A DNA stretch of 64,000 bases, from assembly GCA_024195585.1 (NCBI GenBank), contig SWBL01000125.1:1-64000 (forward strand), read 5' to 3'. The position numbers and the translations under genes are program-made. The notes below the pieces were generated by a model. It searched no databases. It was not told the DNA's origin and worked only from the letters and a program-made list of their open reading frames with translations. Source of the stretch: Aureobasidium sp. EXF-3400. Its lineage: Eukaryota; Ascomycota; Dothideomycetes; Dothideales; Saccotheciaceae. Below are positions 22,272 through 34,004 of the stretch, piece by piece; position 1 is the stretch's first letter; each line of letters starts with the position of its first letter.

Positions 22272-23974
22272 GCACACGGCATGCACAAGTGCTGTATAAG
22301 CCCACCTCCAGCTCAACACTGCTAGTTCGGTGTGAGCGAATCGGTGGACCATTCAGTACGTCCCCCATGTCTTGAGTACCGCTAGTTCGGACTCCTGATG
22401 TAGTGTGGGCTTTGTGCACCAAATGTCTTTCTCTCCACCCCCGGCGGCTGGCTAGAACAGAGAAGGACATCTTGCCGATGTGTACGAGGGAAGGTCTTTT
22501 GGAGTCTTCCAGGACCTTGTCATCCACTGGCTCTCTTTCACGTCTGGGATGCTGAAAGAATGCAAGTGGAGCGACGCAGTGGGTCTTGGAAGACTCTTCT
22601 CATATCATCCAATATCTCCAATCACGGTTGTTGTTTAATGCCGAGAATGAAAAAAACATTGAGATTGAAACTTTTTTGCCATCCGCTTCGTGCTGATCTT
22701 CGCTTCTTCGGTGCTTGTATCATTTCCGATGTGTTGACCCTCAACTTCTCGTGCGTATGGTCCGTTGTTTGATTGTCAATAGAAACAAGAAGGTGTGCAA
22801 GCCATGGTGCCATGGAGGCGTCCGTGTAGTACCACGGGAAATGTCTCTGCACTGCCAGGGGAGGAGTGTCTGTATGGTGCCATGAGAGTGCGTTGTATGG
22901 TTGCCTGGGAAGACAAAAACCTAACGCGCTCTCAGCATATTATATCTATATTACCCAGGAGAACATGTGTTCAGCCACCTGCAACGCGGACCCTTTGGCA
23001 AAGCCAGGCACCCACACACGCAACGGTGTGGATTTGGGGGTGAATCCAGGCAAAGTCGTTCCCCATTCCCCATATCGTTTGGACCCCGTTTCCCATCAAT
23101 CCAGACATTCCTATCTAGGTAAACGCGACACCATCCGTATCCCTTGCCATTTGATGGTTCGGAGGAAGCGAGGATAACGTTTGTTCTGCAACCTTTCCGT
23201 TATAGCCACACACATACTTTACCGTTGCAAAACTCAGCTTAACCATGCGTATCTGCAGCATGCGTTTCCTCATCCGCATACCGGTATTTCAATAACAATA
23301 GACTTTTTGTCTTGGTTTATCTTTTTCAACGGTCATACATGTTAAAGGGTAGAAAAGATAACGTAGAACTATGCATATGTATAGTGATGCTTATTCTGGA
23401 AGTATACAAGTGTACATTCTTGCTCTAATAGAGGCTGACGGTTGTTATACTGTTATACTGTTTGTACTGTTGTACCTTGCTGTATAGGCATGTAAATGTG
23501 TATAACCACTTAGAGATGCACTGCACCATAAATGCATTTCCATTGATGCATCTACTTTCACATACCAGGCCATGGCATCGGATTCGTTCACTTGGCACAA
23601 TTATGGAGTGATGCAAAAGAGTTGTAAGCCATAAAAGCAATTGTGACATTCTGGGTTATTCGTAGCCATAAATCTTCTTTCCCTTTCTCTTCACTTCTCC
23701 TTCTCTTCCGTTTTGTTCTGCGCTGAATGTGGTATCTTTGACATAATGAAAAAAAGAAGCAAATAAAAAAAACACAGCAAAAAAGCTGGAGAATAGAAAA
23801 AAAGCCGATTATTCTTGTGTTGTTGTTGTGTCCCTTTTGTTGGGAATGTTGGTCGTTAAAACATGATGCAGTATAATGAAATGCTCATGACTCCTGGTAT
23901 TGGAATCGGGTATTGGAGCTCCTTCTTGCTATGGTCTGATTCGTCCTCGAACTGTGATTCGTTACATCGTTCTC

Positions 23975-25366
23975 TCAGAAAGCAGGCGAGGTCAATCTCT
24001 TCAACAGCTTCTTCATCTTGCTGGCATCCTTGGTGGGGGTGACGGCGAAGGCTCCATACATTCCAGTGACATCGTCAGAGAAGCTGAGTTGTTCGAGTGC
24101 CAGAGGGTCCGCGACTCTCAGACTTGAGTGATGATCCTGACGTGGCTTGGCTGCGCGGACAGGCGAGTCGTCCAAAACCTTGTTCTCGGGCTTGGTCAGA
24201 GTGACGCGCAGAGTCATCGGGCGTTGCTTGGTACGGAAGCAGCTGCTGTCGAAACGCTGAACGGGAGAGTAGGGCGAGGGCATGTCCCAGCTAGTGGCAA
24301 AGGAGTCATCGTAGCCAGGAGTCCAGGGCTCATCATCAGAGTCGAGTGTGTAGTCATCCTCGTCGTCAGACGTGCCATCTGATGAGCTCAAGCCTTCATC
24401 AAGTTGGTAGTCTGAATTTGTGTGGGAGCTGGTGGCGGAAGACTCCTCCTCGGTTTGGTATCCAAAGTTGAGAACTTCATCGAAAGCTTCGGGAGAGGCG
24501 GTGCACTGACGAATCATCATCCTTGTCTTTGGGTCCAGATACTGTCTAGTTGTGGAGCTTGGAGTGTCAGGAGCCTTGGTAACGACCTTGGTGTAATCGA
24601 AGGGACTTTGTGACATGATGGTGGTACGAGAATCTCCAAGAGGGTGGCAGCGCAGGGGGTTGAAGGGTCGGACAGAGGCGTTGGAAGAAACGATTGATTC
24701 TGTGCGTGGACGTGATGAGGTACGGCTGCTGAACACCGAAGGGTAACCGCCATCAGAAGTGGTTGGCGTCGAAGGAACAGAACCAGTTCCGGCCATGGTG
24801 TCGCGGCTGAAGGACGACCTGGCGTAGCTGTGGCTGCTGGAAGCGCCTCCGTCGGTCCAAGATCTGAGAGGGAGTGGACGAGCGTTCTCGGAGCGAGGGT
24901 GCTTGGAGAGCTGCAACTCGCATGCGGCACGCATCAGGATGTTTTCCTCTTGGGTGAAGTGAAGACGGCGAATCTTGTCAGGCAATGAGAGAAAGAAGAG
25001 AGCCTCGTCGTTGTTCAGATCGTGGCCACCACGGCGGTTAATTGCCTTTAGTCTTTGGAGATAGAGCTGGGACCTGGAAATGCATGAGTGTGACGATCTT
25101 TCAGCCAGGGCGCGTAGATCGTACTTGGAGGGCTCGTTGGTTCCGAAGGTGCGTTCATGATGAATGCTATTGGCTCTGAGACGCTGGATTGAAGTGCTCA
25201 ACTTTCTTCTGTGCAGCTATTGTCAGCAACTAATTCAAGCCTCCAAGGTACGTCACCAAATCGGTGCACAATGGCGGAATGCTATTCGTGCGTGCAAGTA
25301 GGAGATAGATTGAACTTACTCAAAGCCGAAGCGCGGGGCATCTGCTGCAGGTGCTGTGCTCAACAT
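23975..25366 (-). CDS. conserved fungal protein, Ser-rich with acidic segment; function unknown
   Basis: Two exons: 25366-25320 (MLSTAPAADAPRFGFE) with donor GTAAGT, and 25208-23975 after a GCACAG acceptor. The joined protein has 426 residues and reads FGFERKLSTSIQRLRANSI across the junction. Without the first exon the long frame would begin at a TTG, which is why I add it. The N-terminal 90 residues are probably folded (DLRALAERSSHSCISRSQLY, FFLSLPDKIRRLHFTQEENI). The rest is Ser/Thr-rich with an acidic stretch (SSSDGTSDDEDDYTLDSDDE) and a basic end, KMKKLLKRLTSPAF. No catalytic motif or membrane helix is visible. It may be a cytosolic or nuclear phospho-regulated protein; that is inference. 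Confidence 0.75.
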
Positions 25367-26478
25367 TGTGTAATGTTCGACAATGTCGGTGCTGTGGGTG
25401 GGCGTCGATGGCAATATATGTATTGACATGGAAGAAGATGAAGAAGAGGATGTAGAGTTGGAGTGTTCGTAACATCCAACGGTTTGGGTGGAGAAGAGGC
25501 CGTTGTAAAGCTCACTTCAAGAAACAGGCGCACTATCTTGAATTCAAGTGAGGATTCCTGCAAGGAGTAATTAAGCTCTAAATGTGTGAAGGATCGTTGC
25601 TGTTTGCTGCTGTGTAACACCACGGAAGCGAGCCCTGGTATGGCACGTGGGTTTCCAGCGATTAATATAACATGGTCAAACCTCTATCCGCATGCTCTTT
25701 CTAAGGCGAGAAATACGGCGAAATGACTTGCCTGAGGGCTTCCGAACAAGAGTGACAGTTCCAGAAGGCAGTCGCGGCCAACGTCAAATCTGTCAAATCG
25801 CGTTTTGGTGGTCTCCGACACCCGCGGCGGTTGGCCTTGCGGCCCTTGCCCCTGCTCATCACCTGCCGGGACCAAGCATCGTGTGATTGAGTTGCCACCT
25901 ATTCCCCGACACATCTCCTTGATCCATGGCAGGCAACCGTCCGCTGTCAATGCAACGAGCCTGAGAGCCACCGTGTCGGAAGAGCACAGCAGGCTCGGTG
26001 ACCGAGCACATGGGCCATTGGCTCTCAGCTGGAGCGAGCGATAATCTTGCATTGAACACACGTTGCCAGCCCCTCCTGTTGGTAATCGTTCCTACCGCAT
26101 GTGCAGCGCCACGGCTTATTGACCGTTGATACTGTTGTACAACAAGGAGCTCAGGAGACTGTTCTCCCCACAGCTAGATTTTTTACCGAAATGCAGACGT
26201 CATGCGAAAACAAACAAACAAACAATTACGAAGAAGAAATGAAAATACACCATCACAATCACTCACTTCAAACCTGCCATGAAACTCGGAGACCAAACGC
26301 AGGTATCCAGCATCACCTCGCGAGACAGACTGTGAACAGCGTCGGGCAGATTCGAGGCGGTGAATGTACGTACTGTACAGGCATAAGCTGTTACATTCCT
26401 GACAAAGCCAGCCTTCACATTTTCACGATAATAACGGTGAGCGATAATGCATGATTAATTTTCATCTCCTGGCTATTT
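25367..26478. other. intergenic, promoter and 3' UTR
   Basis: No supported gene. It contains a CAAA tract at 26207-26225 and several short antisense frames without support. Confidence 0.5.
26207..26225 (+). repeat. (CAAA)n microsatellite
   Basis: About four and a half tandem AAAC units in the space downstream of the MDR oxidoreductase gene. Confidence 0.65.
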
Positions 26479-27746
26479 TTATGCGACCTTGATGACGACC
26501 TTGCCGAAATGGCCGCCCTTGGCAAGGTACTGCATAGCGTCCTTTGCCTCGTCGAAGCTGAAGACCTTGTCAACCACAGGGTGAATCTGCTTCTGTGCAT
26601 ATAGTTGCAGCATCTCCTCAAATCTGTCCTTGGGGCCGTTGATATGACCCTTGAGAGTGACATTGCGTCTCAAGGCTAGGACATTGATGTTGAGAGCATC
26701 GCTCTCGGTGTCTTGCTTGCCAGACAGGTAGCCAATGCTCGAGATCAGGCCACCGAAGGCGATAGAGTCGAAGCTCTGGCGTACAGTCTGGGCACCACCA
26801 CACTCAAGGATGATGTCGACACCCTTGCCCTTGGTAAATTCCATGGCCTTCTCGGACCAATTGGGGAACTTCTTGTAGTTGATGGTGTAATCGGCTCCAA
26901 GCTGGCGAGCCCTCTCGAGCTTCTCATCCGAAGACGAAGTCACGATAGCTTCTCGGGATTTAGTTCAGTGTTCAAAAGATAAGACAATACATCCACTCAC
27001 CCTTCAGTCCACATGCTTTGGCGATTTGCAAGCCACAGATCGAAACTCCTCCGGTACCCTGACAGGATCGTTAGCATGTCGTGTCTGCCAGATTTACAGT
27101 AATAAGTGGCCCTCAGCTCGAACCGCCTTTCGGAAGCACTTCTGCAATGGAAATGACCAGAGGACAAGATTTGGGTATCGACTTGTAGTCCCCGTGCACG
27201 TACCTGGAACAAGACAGTTGTCTCAGGGTTGGTGATAGGCCTTCCCATTGGCTGCATCCAGTTCATGGCCATAAAGGCAGTCGTGCCGGCAATTGGCAGA
27301 GTGGCAGCCTCCTCGTTGCTCATATAGTCGGGCGCGATGACGAGAGCAGTGTCAGGGAAGACACGGTACTCTTGGAGAACGCCCTCCAGAGGTAGGCCCA
27401 TTCCAGATGCCATGTCACTCTCCTGGACTCCGCCGGTCTGGTGGGTTTGAAGGAAGATGGACAAGACTCTCTGTCCTTCTTTGAGAGATGCGCCAGGTCC
27501 AGCCTCCACAATAATTCCGCACATATCTGAGGCCAGAACAAGCGATTTGTTGTTCTCATCCAGACTTTTGTGGTGGTTATAGAGACCGTTTGCGACCTCG
27601 GTATCGCGATAGTTCAAAGATACTGCTTGGATCTTGACCAGGACCTCTTTTTCTCCAGGCTGGGGGACTGTTCCCTCTCCTCTGTGGAGCTTGTCCAGAC
27701 CGTCTTGGTTGGTGAGCCATTGCTTGTTCTGAGTAGGTTGAGCCAT
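26479..27746 (-). CDS. MDR-superfamily NAD(P)-dependent oxidoreductase (alcohol dehydrogenase/quinone reductase type)
   Basis: Medium-chain dehydrogenase/reductase of 356 residues in three exons (27746-27204, 27058-27001, 26948-26479), all in phase. The N-terminal GroES-like domain shows VLVKIQAVSLNYRDTEVANG and LVLASDMCGIIVEAGPGA. The Rossmann nucleotide site GTGGVSICGLQIAKACGLKA is carried mostly by the small middle exon. The C-terminal part has LGADYTINYK, GVDIILECGG and GGHFGKVVIKVA. The SDMCG segment replaces the usual Cys/His zinc ligands, and no structural four-cysteine loop is seen, so it is a zinc-independent quinone reductase-like member. The substrate is unknown; the enzyme is probably cytosolic. 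Confidence 0.88.
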
Positions 27747-28347
27747 GTTGGCGTTGGGAATATGTCAAGGGAGAGAGTCACGAGATGCAAGGGAAAATTG
27801 TCTTGTTGTATGAGAATTGATTATGAAGCATGGACTTGAGTTGGATGATTCTGGAAAGCTGGGCGTCTGGAGAAGCGATCTAGAGATGATCTTGACTAAG
27901 GTACTAGAATCGTCACGTAGGGCCGATGTCATATCAGTTTCAGGGGAAGAGCCTCGACGTGCCCGACTCGAGCCATTGCTGATGAATTGTACCGTCTGGA
28001 ATATACAGAGAGGTATGAGGACTCAGTAGGGATTGTAGCATAGATAGCACAAGTGTCCTGATGCATACATGGAGTGCGAGCAATACGGACATGGGCTCTG
28101 TTTCAGTGGCCAGAGGTCTGTGCGATTTGGTTGCTGTAGAATTGAGCGGGACGTCATTGTTTTGATTTTTGCGACGCGGGCCGTTGAAAATTGGGGAAGC
28201 TCGCTTCGGAAGCGTTAAGTTGTTTGTTCGTGCTATCCATAATCCATATCCACCAACGCTGCAGATTGTACCAGTCAACCCCAGCAAACCAGCAGGGCCA
28301 TCTTGTTTGTATCCTCTGTTCGACTATCCTCGACTCACACAGCAACA
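27747..28347. other. divergent promoter region
   Basis: Separates the divergent oxidoreductase and SPxK-protein genes. No coding frame is supported apart from upstream extensions of the next gene that lack an ATG in frame. Confidence 0.5.
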
Positions 28348-30587
28348 ATGGCACGACGTGCGTCAGCCAGAATTCGCGCGAAGCAGTCGACCACGCCACA
28401 GGTAAAGCCGAGCTCGACCTCAATCCCACGCGAGACGCGCTGACAAGTAGACAGCCTGAGAGAGTGTCTGACATGGGCGTCGACAGCAATGCCGTCAAGA
28501 CACCGCGCACTGCTCCCAAACTGTCGGCCCTCGACGAACATGACGAGCCGCAACCCACGCCGACCAGGACCGCCCAAACCCCCCGTGACGGCACCCCTAT
28601 CCAACCCAGTGTGCAAGAGATGCACCCCCAGAAATACCAGATGAGCACAGCCAAACCCCTCGACGAAGCCAGGTGGCTCGGTTTCAGCAGCAACAAGACC
28701 AGCCAGCAAACACCCACCAAGACGCCTAAAGCCACACAGAACATCATGGACAGTGCTCCCGATTTCAGCTTCACCTTCCAGCGTCCCACCTTGAACTTGA
28801 GCCCCCAGGCCCGCGCCTTGATGGACGAGACACGAGGAGAGGCGGCAAAGATCCGTATTGAAATGCATGCCGCACAGAAGGGCCAGCCGTCAGCCAGCGA
28901 CGTCTTGGGCCGCAAGATTGCTACCCCGGCAGGAAAGGTCAGCCGCTTCAGCGACGTCCATATGAAGGCCTTTAAGAAGATGGACTCGATTGCCGACCAC
29001 CCTTCGGCCTTCCGAGCCAGAGAAAACCGCCCACTGGGCACCGACAAGCCTTCGACCCTCAAGCGCTCGCCCTCCAAAGCCGAACTCGAGCGCCCATCTT
29101 CATCGTCCTCGTCCACATCTCTACCCCGTCCTTCATCGCGCGGCAATCAAGAGGCAGGTCCAGCAAAGCGTGTCAAGCGTGCTGCCGACGACGATACTGC
29201 CACTTCGCGCCCTGACGCTACGCCCAAGCCTATCCTCAAGAGTCCCATCAAGTCAACCATGACCCCCCGTTCCATCAAGCCCCCTCAGTCGATACTCAAG
29301 TCGGCCAAATCCGCCCGTCGCACAACAATGATTCCTTCTTTCCAACGCAGCCCCGTCAGGTTGAACATGACTAGTGCAAACGTCCACCAAGACCAGGCTC
29401 AAGACAAACAAAAGGATCAACGCGCACAGCTCCTGTCCAAGTCTCCCATGAAATCCCCGGTCAAGTCAAGTATGGCTGATCGTATCGCCCAATTCGAGCC
29501 CGAGGCGCCCGAGAGCCCACTGCTCAGCCGTAGTCCGGCCAAACATCCTGTCCCTACCAAGGCCGCTGTTGCTCCCGAGTCTCCCGATGCTTCTTCCAAG
29601 GTTCCTTTCCTTGCTCGATCGCCTGCCAAGAAGACTTCCAGTGCCATCCAAGACCAAGAGGACAAGGATGCACCAAAGCCAAAGCACAACAAGCAACCAT
29701 TGCTCGCCCGTTCTCCTGCCAAAATCTCAATGCCCGAGAGCTCTATGAGCACTGCTCAACAAACGCCAGGCAAGCCTAGTCTGTTCGCCCGCTTCAACCT
29801 GTTGCGCCAGTCTCCTGTCAAGTCCATCCTGCGTACTCCACAGCGCTTGTACTCGGACGACCCCTTCAAAGTCGCTAATGGCACACACTTGTCAACTCCA
29901 CCTAACGCCATCTCGGATGCCGAAAAGGCTGGACCCCCTCCTCCTCCCAAGACTTGCCCCGTCATCAAGCATGTTGATTTTTCAGCTTCGACCAAGGCTC
30001 TCGACCAAGCTGAAGAATCCCCTGACACTCCTACCAAGGCCTCTTCTCCTCCCTCCAAGGCTGGCGAGCAAACTTCCATCGCCTATCCTACTCTACCCAC
30101 TACCACTGACAACGCCGACCGACCCAAGAAGGCCTACCGTCGCATGACTATGGCTGGTGCCCCTAACGACTTCACCTTCCGCGCAGGTGCACAAGCTATT
30201 ACCTTTGCACCATCGCCCCGTCGCACCACTTCTCAAGAAATCAAGCCCTCCATCCGCTCTGTCGAACACTCGCCCGAGCTCTCTGCAACCACTGGCACCA
30301 AGCGCAAAGCCGACAATGAGGACTTGAGAAAAGACACTACCACTACCACTACAGCCAGCGACAAGGAAAACGACGACGCCGAGCAGCGTCCCGCGAAGAA
30401 GGCCAGAACCGATCAACCTGAACCCATTCGTCCATCAATCACTCCAGCTACCTTGAAAACTCCAGTCAAGAAGATTCCTACAGTGGGCGTTAGACCCAAG
30501 TCGTTCACCCAGAAGCCCAAGGAAAAGCGTCCGGGTATGTTGAGTGCAGCCCGCCTGGCCGCTCTTGCAACACCCAAGAGACGTTGA
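28348..30587 (+). CDS. conserved ascomycete nuclear-type protein with many SPxK motifs
   Basis: Two exons: 28348-28401 (MARRASARIRAKQSTTPQ) with donor GTAAAG, and 28455-30587 after TAGACAG, giving 728 residues. The first exon is in a different frame from the long open frame, so simple ORF calling misses it. A short conserved block follows (DFSFTFQRPTLNLSPQARAL and MDETRGEAAKIRIEMHAAQK). The middle contains at least six related units such as PLLSRSPAKHPV, PFLARSPAKKTS and PLLARSPAKISM, plus SPMKSPVKSSM and RQSPVKSILRTPQ. SPxK is a cyclin-dependent kinase consensus. The C-terminus is basic with KRKADNEDLRK and KKARTDQ, which are likely nuclear localisation signals, ending in RPGMLSAARLAALATPKRR. 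A mitotic or chromatin-bound phosphoprotein is inferred; I cannot name it. Confidence 0.8.
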
Positions 30588-31160
30588 AGAAGAGTATTTC
30601 TTCCTCTCACAAGACTCAGAGACCAGTCTTGAACATTTTCGTATTCCTCTTTTCTTTTTTTCTGTTTTTCGGTTGTATACTTATTTCCCAAGAACATGAC
30701 ACGATGAACACTACTTGTTTTCTTTTCCGGGAAGGCGTTGTTTCCAGACATCGGTGTAATTTGAACTGGCATCCCAGAGGCGTTTTTTGTTTTTGTCCTT
30801 TCAACAGGAGTACAGGCTTGACGAACAGGCCATCGTTTCGAGCGAGCATTGGGAAGGGAAGGGTCTATTGGGTGGATATATATTGCAAAGCATTCGTTTA
30901 CTGGCAGCATAGGAAACGGAGTGTTTTTCTACATTTCGCCCAATGCGAATTGATTGTGTTCATCTTGCAACTTTCGAACCCATGTTATGGGTACCATTGT
31001 CTTCTCGTATTGCTGTGCTATTCGACAATCCTCATAAGATGATCATGACCATGTTATTCATCAAGTCTGCTTTATACTCCTACACTCACACCAAAACCGT
31101 TCTCTGCTGAGCCCAACAACAGTTCTCCTTTGCTAATTATATCCAGTGTTACAACTCTTG
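30588..31160. other. convergent 3' ends, no gene
   Basis: Two 3' untranslated regions, including a T-rich stretch near 30650. No gene supported. Confidence 0.55.
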
Positions 31161-34004
31161 TCAACGACTTGGCCGGCCAAGTCTCTCTCCCAGCCAATTC
31201 TTCAATCCCATCGCACTACTCTTCTTGCTCACAGCTTTGAACTCGAATCTGCTTTTGTCTGGCAGTCTCATGTGCTCGTCACGCTGCTCTCGGAGTTCGT
31301 CGTCGAACGAACTTCTGATCGGTCTAGGTGGCGGTTGGTTTGCCGTGCCCAGCATGAACGGCATCGACGAATGTTGTTGCTGTGTCTTGGGTCTGATATT
31401 TGTGGATGGCTTGACAGGCGGAGCGGGAGGAGCTCGGATTGGTGGTCCATCTTTTTCTTTGCCGAAATGATCTCGCCATCGATCTGTTGCTGACTTGTGA
31501 CTGCGGAAACTGTCGATGCTGCGGACATGCTTGAGAGCTGAACCGACCCCTTTACCATCGATTCTGACTGGCGATGAAAAGAATTTCTCTCTGCGCTTTG
31601 ACGGGGGTGTGACGTATTCCATATTACCATTACCTTTGGAAGAACCGGTACTGTTGCTGTCATAGTTGTTATGACTGAATATGGTGTAACTCCCGACGCT
31701 GATACCTCCCGTGGCCAGGTTACTCGGCTGTTTGTGAACCTCACGTGCTGGTCGAGACACGATTCTTGTGTTGCCTACTTTAAGATTCTCTTTCTCGCCA
31801 GATTTGCTGCGTTGAGGAGGTTTGGCTTCGGCAGATCGTTTTGTAGCTTGATGCTTCCGAGGTGAAGATTCTAGGGCTTCTTCGAGTTGTCGAAGATCTG
31901 CCGCCGAGGCACGCATGCGCTCGAGGGACTGTTGTCTTGGTGCGGCGAAGGCTCGGCCTGGCAATCTGGATGGTCTTGTCAGAGTAGTGGCAGCCACTCG
32001 TCCCGGCGAAGCTGAAGTCTGAGCAACCTGGACAGAACCCTGAGAAGTGGTACGTTTATGGCTGCGAGGTTGTGAACGCTTCTCTTCAATCGCTGCGGCA
32101 ACCTGAGCCACTGAATTCGGTAGAACGTCCAACGAGTTCTGCTGATGTTAGATCTTATGCAGAAGAACATTCTGGTTTACGCACCATGTGAATGACGATT
32201 ATGGGCAATTGAACAGATAACATCTTTCTGTGGAAGCTTCTGTTTAGTTTCAGAGCAGATCGCTAGGTTCAGTGGCGTATGACTTACGTGCGAGAGCCTC
32301 CAACAGTGATGTTGAGAAAATACCGTACCTCGAAGTAGTTACCTGGCAAAAGTGAGAAACTTTCAATCGTGACAGAGCGGCCTAACATACCGCATTTGAC
32401 AGTAACGTGCCCTCTCGGGATTTCGAGGTCGCATGTTCTTGTGACAGATCCATATGCTTCCACACCACTCCACCCATTGGCACCTTGCTTCATGCTATGC
32501 TTGCTTAATATCGATCGCTCGTTGCTCTCGAATATCCTTGCTTGGCTGGCAGACTGCTCCAATGTAGCTGCTGCTGCCTGAATAATAGTCAGCACGAGTC
32601 GAATACGGCCATCGTGTGTTGGCTTACATGTCTGTAGCACAATATGTCTCTTTCCAAACTCAAATCCAGCTTCTTGATAGTCTTGCGACTGCCATTGGCG
32701 ATGTGTATGTCAACGAAAATGCTGCTGCCACTAACCCATACTTGTCGATGTAGACCTGCTGTCATCTTTGCTGTCTCAAGGAGTCCAGTGCGCGAAAAGG
32801 ATTGCTCATCGGATGCGGTCAGCGGGCTCGGTAGTGATCTCAAAGCCTTCTCTGCTGTAACTGGGCTGTCAGCGACTGTTTCATTAGTTTCGCTTACAAG
32901 ATTCAACGCACGGTCATATGTTGGCAATACAGATATGTCCTCAGAGCATCGTACTAAGTACTGGCGGTCTCCGTCCTTGATGAGGATGGTGGCACAGAGC
33001 ACAAACCGAATGCGAGCATGTTTTGAGTGGAAAGGAGGAGGCCCAGTATCCAGGGGCAGGCTGATGATAAATGGCAGACTGGTAAAAGAAGGTATCAAAG
33101 ACCAGAAACAGTCTGCATCTGGAAAGTCTTGTGGTTCCACCATGTTGCGAGGTGGTGGATGGGTCGAGTCGATTAGCTCTGTGCCTAACGAGAGAAAGAT
33201 TGCCTTGCGATTACTCGATGTTTCCTCGGTCCCAACAAGATCTACCGCGATCCTTCCTAGGGTTAGGCTCTTCTTGTTCCGTGACTTGTCTGCTTCATCG
33301 ACGATGACTCTGACAAGACCCTCGACAGTGCCTCCACCAACGAATAAAGGTGCCGCTATCTGTAGATCAACTCCAATACGAGGATGGCGATGAGTGGGAA
33401 ACTCAAGGATATCGCGCGGAACAGGATTCCGAATGAAGGTACCAGAAGGTGTTCGTCTTGCAGTATCAGATCCGACAGCGTCCAAGCGGGCTTGGATCTG
33501 CTTGACTGGGGAACGAGTTTGCCCGCGATATGGAATGGTTCGGCTGGCATTTCGTTGAAGAGGAGTAGGGGACGATCTGGACGTGGCACTCCGATAGTGT
33601 CTTGGACGATCGCGAGTGATCGAAGACTGCCGAGCAGGTATGCTCGAGATGGGTATGCTGTATAAACTCGATTCGTCTCGGAAGCTCTCTGGTGTGTCGG
33701 TAGTCGACTCGGATGCGACCAAGTCGTCTCTATAACTTGAACTGGAGCTTTCGACTGGCTCAACGATTCTGACCGAACCAGCATGCTTCAGTGAAGGGCC
33801 TCTTCTGAGCGAACTCTGCCGACTAGTGCTAGGTTGACGATGGACGCTGATTGTTGGTCTTCTCTCCAGAGGATCGACCAGACTAGGTTCAGTAAGTTCT
33901 CGAATGTCCGAGAGAGGTCGCATGCCTGGCGGCCATCCCTGATGACCAGGTGCATTTCCTCGCTCGATTGTGAAGACTGGCTTTTTCCCTTTGTCACGTT
34001 CCAT
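31161..34004 (-). CDS. alpha-arrestin-like protein (arrestin N and C domains)
   Basis: Four exons (34004-32628, 32577-32288, 32227-32185, 32141-31161) give about 896 residues. The first 190 residues are Ser/Arg-rich and disordered. An arrestin_N-like beta-sandwich follows (RIGVDLQIAAPLFVGGGTVE, FPDADCFWSLIPSFTSLPFI). Next comes an arrestin_C-like region (QVWVSGSSIFVDIHIANGSR, LLPGNYFEVRYFLNITVGGS, LSVQLPIIVIHM). The C-terminal 320 residues are basic and Ser-rich with several RxxS sites. Fungal alpha-arrestins recruit Rsp5-type ubiquitin ligases to membrane proteins through PPxY motifs; I do not see a clear PPxY here, so that role is less certain. The start at 34004 is the first ATG in frame (MERDKGKKPVF). 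Confidence 0.75.

Larger units (their letters stand above)
21485..23974. other. 2.5 kb gene-free stretch with RNA-like hairpins
   Basis: No supported coding gene. The first part is probably the 3' UTR of the gene ending at 21484. The centre, 22088-22271, is rich in nested inverted repeats. The right part (from about 23200) is AT-rich with TGTTATACTG-like repeats near 23443 and is probably the 3' UTR of the minus-strand gene that ends at 23975. Confidence 0.5.

Noticed and set aside
21988..22527. 179-codon minus-strand frame over the hairpin cluster
   Set aside because: No recognisable domain and biased Arg/Leu/Ser use; the nucleotide palindromes explain the region better than coding does.
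28154..29146. 330-codon minus-strand frame opposite the SPxK protein gene
   Set aside because: It is antisense to a well-supported exon with strong codon bias; its Gly/Ser/Val composition is what the reverse of Pro/Ser/Lys codons gives, and there is no proper start.
30960..30990. TTCGAACCC resembling a reversed tRNA B box
   Set aside because: Flanking bases do not form a T-arm stem and no A box or acceptor stem lies at the right distance.
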